DNA of 64,000 nucleotides, taken from the NCBI GenBank assembly GCA_963820395.1, contig CAWGAE010000020.1, forward strand, positions 1-64,000. Direction: 5' to 3'. Below the pieces are notes generated by a model. It did not search any database, was not told the DNA's origin, and worked only from the letters and a program-made list of their open reading frames with translations. The position numbers and the translations under genes are program-made. Positions 62,236-64,000 of this stretch are shown here, in pieces (the first letter of the stretch is position 1; the number at the start of each line of letters is the position of its first letter). The DNA is from DATFVJ01 sp963820395. GTDB taxonomy: Bacteria; Actinomycetota; Actinomycetes; Streptosporangiales; Streptosporangiaceae.

Positions 62236-62900
62236 GTGGAGTCGGCCAGCGAGGGCCCGGTCAGGATCGTGCTTGTCGATGATCATGCGATCCTCCGGCA
62301 GGGGGTGCGCTCGCTGCTGGAACGCGAACACGACCTGCAGGTCGTGGGCGAGGTCAGTTCGCCGGGCGAGGCAATGGCGGTCGTCGAGCGGACCAGCCCG
62401 GGGATCGTGCTGCTCGACATGAAGCTCTCGCCCGCATCGGACAACGACGGGCTGAGCCTGTGCGCCCGGCTGACCGACCGGTATCCGAGGCTCCGGGTCC
62501 TTGGTGCTCTCGACGTTTCTGGACGACGCGCTGGTGGTAAACGCCATTCAGCACGGGGCCCGCGGCTACGTGGTCAAGGACGTCGACACGATGGAACTGG
62601 TGCGCGCGATCCGCGTGGTCGCCCGGAACGGCAGCGCGTTCGACTCCCGCTCGGCCGCCGCGATGGTGTGGTCGATACATTCCCCGCAGGCACGAGCACC
62701 GCTGACCGGCCGCGAGCTGAGCGTGCTGCGGCTGGTCGCAAACGGCCTGAGCAACCGGGGCATCCTTCCCCCGTCTGCATCTGTCCGAGACCACGGTGAA
62801 ATTCCACGTCCGCAACGTCATGCGCAAGCTGCACGCGACCAGCCGCGCCGAAGCCGTCTACAAGGCCACTAAGACTGGCCTGGACCTGACATCCACCTGA
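62236..62900 (+). pseudogene. NarL/LuxR-family response regulator, two frameshifts
   Basis: Receiver domain: VRIVLVDDHAILRQGVRSLL, phospho-acceptor Asp in IVLLDMKLSP, then after a one-base insertion at about 62502, LSTFLDDALVVNAIQHGARG with YVVKDVDTMELVRAI. The C-terminal LuxR helix-turn-helix starts as LTGRELSVLRLVANGLSNRG. A second one-base insertion at about 62768 is followed by HLSETTVKFHVRNVMRKLHA and the end at 62900. Repaired, it gives about 220 residues, the normal size. It follows the GH65 gene by 52 bp and could be its operon partner. No sensor kinase is next to it. Confidence 0.85.
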
Positions 62901-62920
62901 GCACGGAAATCCCGTTTCGC

Positions 62921-63110
62921 CTATCCGGTGTTGAGCACCAGCCAGCCTCCGTGCTGCTCCTGCACGTAACAGGGATAGCCGGTACGGTCGCCCAGGTCAC
63001 CGAGCTGGCGCATGGACCGGTCTTGGGCAAATCGCCCGTCCACACCATCCGGTCCGGCCGGGCAGTTTGCCGATGTGCCTGGCCACCCGGCGCTTGCTGC
63101 AGCACGTAAC
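62921..63110 (-). CDS. hypothetical protein C-terminus, partial
   Basis: The minus frame ends RSMRQLGDLGDRTGYPCYVQ with EQHGGWLVLNTG and reads like a genuine C-terminus. Upstream (from about 63110) the sequence becomes low-complexity and no start is evident. Family not recognised; it may be a fragment. Confidence 0.3.
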
Positions 63111-63427
63111 CAGGTGGCCGTTGCCGGGCTCTCGGGCAGGATCCGTGCGTGCGTCTCGTGTGTGCCAGGCACCGGGCTGGGGCCGGACCTGCTTTCCCGG
63201 CCCCAGCCCGCGGTGATTGATCTTGCGGTGATGGATTCAGAGCACGGTGGTGACGGCCTTGACTTCGGTGTAGGCCTCAAGCACCTCGTGGCCCATCTCG
63301 CGTCCCCAGCCCGGACTTCCGCAGATGATGGGCACACGATGAGGCGAAATTGGTGTCTGACCTGGGGAAACGGCACGAAGGCATGATCGGGTCGCGTTTA
63401 CTACAAGGCCTGGCCCGGGCTGGCCTC
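63111..63427. other. gene-free stretch
   Basis: No supported gene between the hypothetical C-terminus and the transposase fragment. Confidence 0.35.
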
Positions 63428-63718
63428 TCAAGCTCGTGCTGGGAGCGTGAAGTCGAGGAACTTCGGTGGTTCGGGCATGTCAAGAGCGCGCAGGATTTGC
63501 TGCTGGCCGGGGGTGGCCGAGGACCGCTGGGCGACGCGGCCGTCGGGGTCGCGAGGGTGACCAGGTGCATGCGGTCCAGTTCGTGGCGCAGATTGCGCCA
63601 GGTGCCGGCGGTGGCGTTCTCGGCGACCCGGATGAGCAGCAGCGCCAGCCAGCACAGCTGAACGTGGGCGCGGATGCGCCTCGCGGTAGCAGAACACCGG
63701 GCGCAGCCCTAGGGTCAA
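63428..63718 (-). pseudogene. IS1634-family transposase C-terminal fragment
   Basis: Minus strand: VFCYREA, then in a shifted frame RAHVQLCWLALLLIRVAENA and TAGTWRNLRHELDRMHLVTL, then in the first frame DGRVAQRSSATPGQQQILRA and LDMPEPPKFLDFTL with a stop at 63428. This is the conserved end of IS1634 transposases. It has two frameshifts and no N-terminus. The IS1634-like N-terminal scrap at 33880-34330 may come from a related copy. Confidence 0.75.
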
Positions 63719-63728
63719 TGCCGGGGAC

Positions 63729-64000
63729 TTAAGGGTCGCCTGTGGTTGTCAAGGATCGTCGGCGGCGTGTCACAGCCGGCTGGCTGGGCGTGCCGATGAC
63801 GGTGGTGATCTTGGCGATCCGCGTTCCCTTGCTGGGTCGGCCGGGGGTGTTCTTGGCCCAGCGGGACAGCGGGGATTTCACCCGCCGCGGGTAGACGCGT
63901 GGCCGGCGTGGCCCGTGCAGGTTTGCCAGGACGGCGCGGCCGATGTCGCCGACGAGGTCGGCGGCTCCGGCGACGACGTTGCGGGCGCTGGTCACCAGGC
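63729..64000 (-). pseudogene. transposase C-terminal region, runs off the window
   Basis: The minus frame reads AADLVGDIGRAVLANLHGPR, RPRVYPRRVKSPLSRWAKNT and a basic end. The RxxRxYPRxVKxxxSxW pattern is typical of the C-terminus of IS4-type transposases in actinomycetes. The rest, if present, lies beyond the window edge. Confidence 0.55.

Overview
The window is a high-GC (about 70%) chromosomal segment of an actinomycete. The evidence is an XPB-type helicase of the mycobacterial kind, a stand-alone group-2 GroEL under two CIRCE elements, DUF3263, a mycosin-like protease, a tricorn protease, WS/DGAT, PucR and PNPOx-like proteins, and many GTG starts. No rRNA or tRNA was found, so the lineage cannot be fixed further. 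A soil actinomycete of the Streptosporangiales/Acidothermales type is a reasonable guess.

Layout. 0-9.3 kb: xpb, groEL, csp, a MoaD-like carrier and thrC (behind a SAM-I riboswitch), then convergent otsA and otsB, both frameshifted, and DUF3263. 9.4-14 kb: SAM hydrolase, a CCACG microsatellite, a mycosin-like protease, PlsC and a universal stress protein. 14-19.7 kb: PNPOx-like protein, GAPDH, a permease behind a CsoR-type palindrome, a methyltransferase, HdeD and a broken Nudix hydrolase. 19.9-29.4 kb: tricorn protease, a small membrane protein, a Usp-like protein, a VOC protein and two divergent KdpD-like proteins without kinase domains. 29.8-34.6 kb: a hipBA locus split by an IS1380 element, then a graveyard of transposase fragments. 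34.7-38.4 kb: C45 acyltransferase, broken serine hydrolase and ATP-grasp ligase. 40.2-43.1 kb: an IS3 element carrying a nested IS66 with a micro-inversion. 43.7-51.3 kb: a catabolic cluster of PucR regulator, GabT, an aldehyde dehydrogenase/malic enzyme chimera and an MFS transporter. 51.4-58.7 kb: WS/DGAT, an Abi_C defence remnant, YihY, and IS110, IS3 and integrase remnants. 58.8-64 kb: a HAD-GH65 sugar phosphorylase, a frameshifted LuxR response regulator and more transposase remains.

How it fits together. The left 29 kb is mostly stress and housekeeping functions: heat and cold shock, trehalose synthesis, universal stress proteins, HdeD, PNPOx and KdpD/Usp sensors. The right half is a plastic accessory region where IS elements have inserted into one another and into a toxin-antitoxin locus, and where deletions have fused or truncated catabolic genes. 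The best reconstructed events are the split hipA (flanks rejoin in frame across a CTAAGG duplication), the IS66-in-IS3 nest with an inverted 143-bp piece, and the ALDH/malic enzyme fusion. The least familiar gene set is C45 acyltransferase, serine hydrolase and ATP-grasp ligase at 34.7-38.4 kb. Several ordinary genes carry single-base indels, so either assembly error or real decay must be considered throughout.
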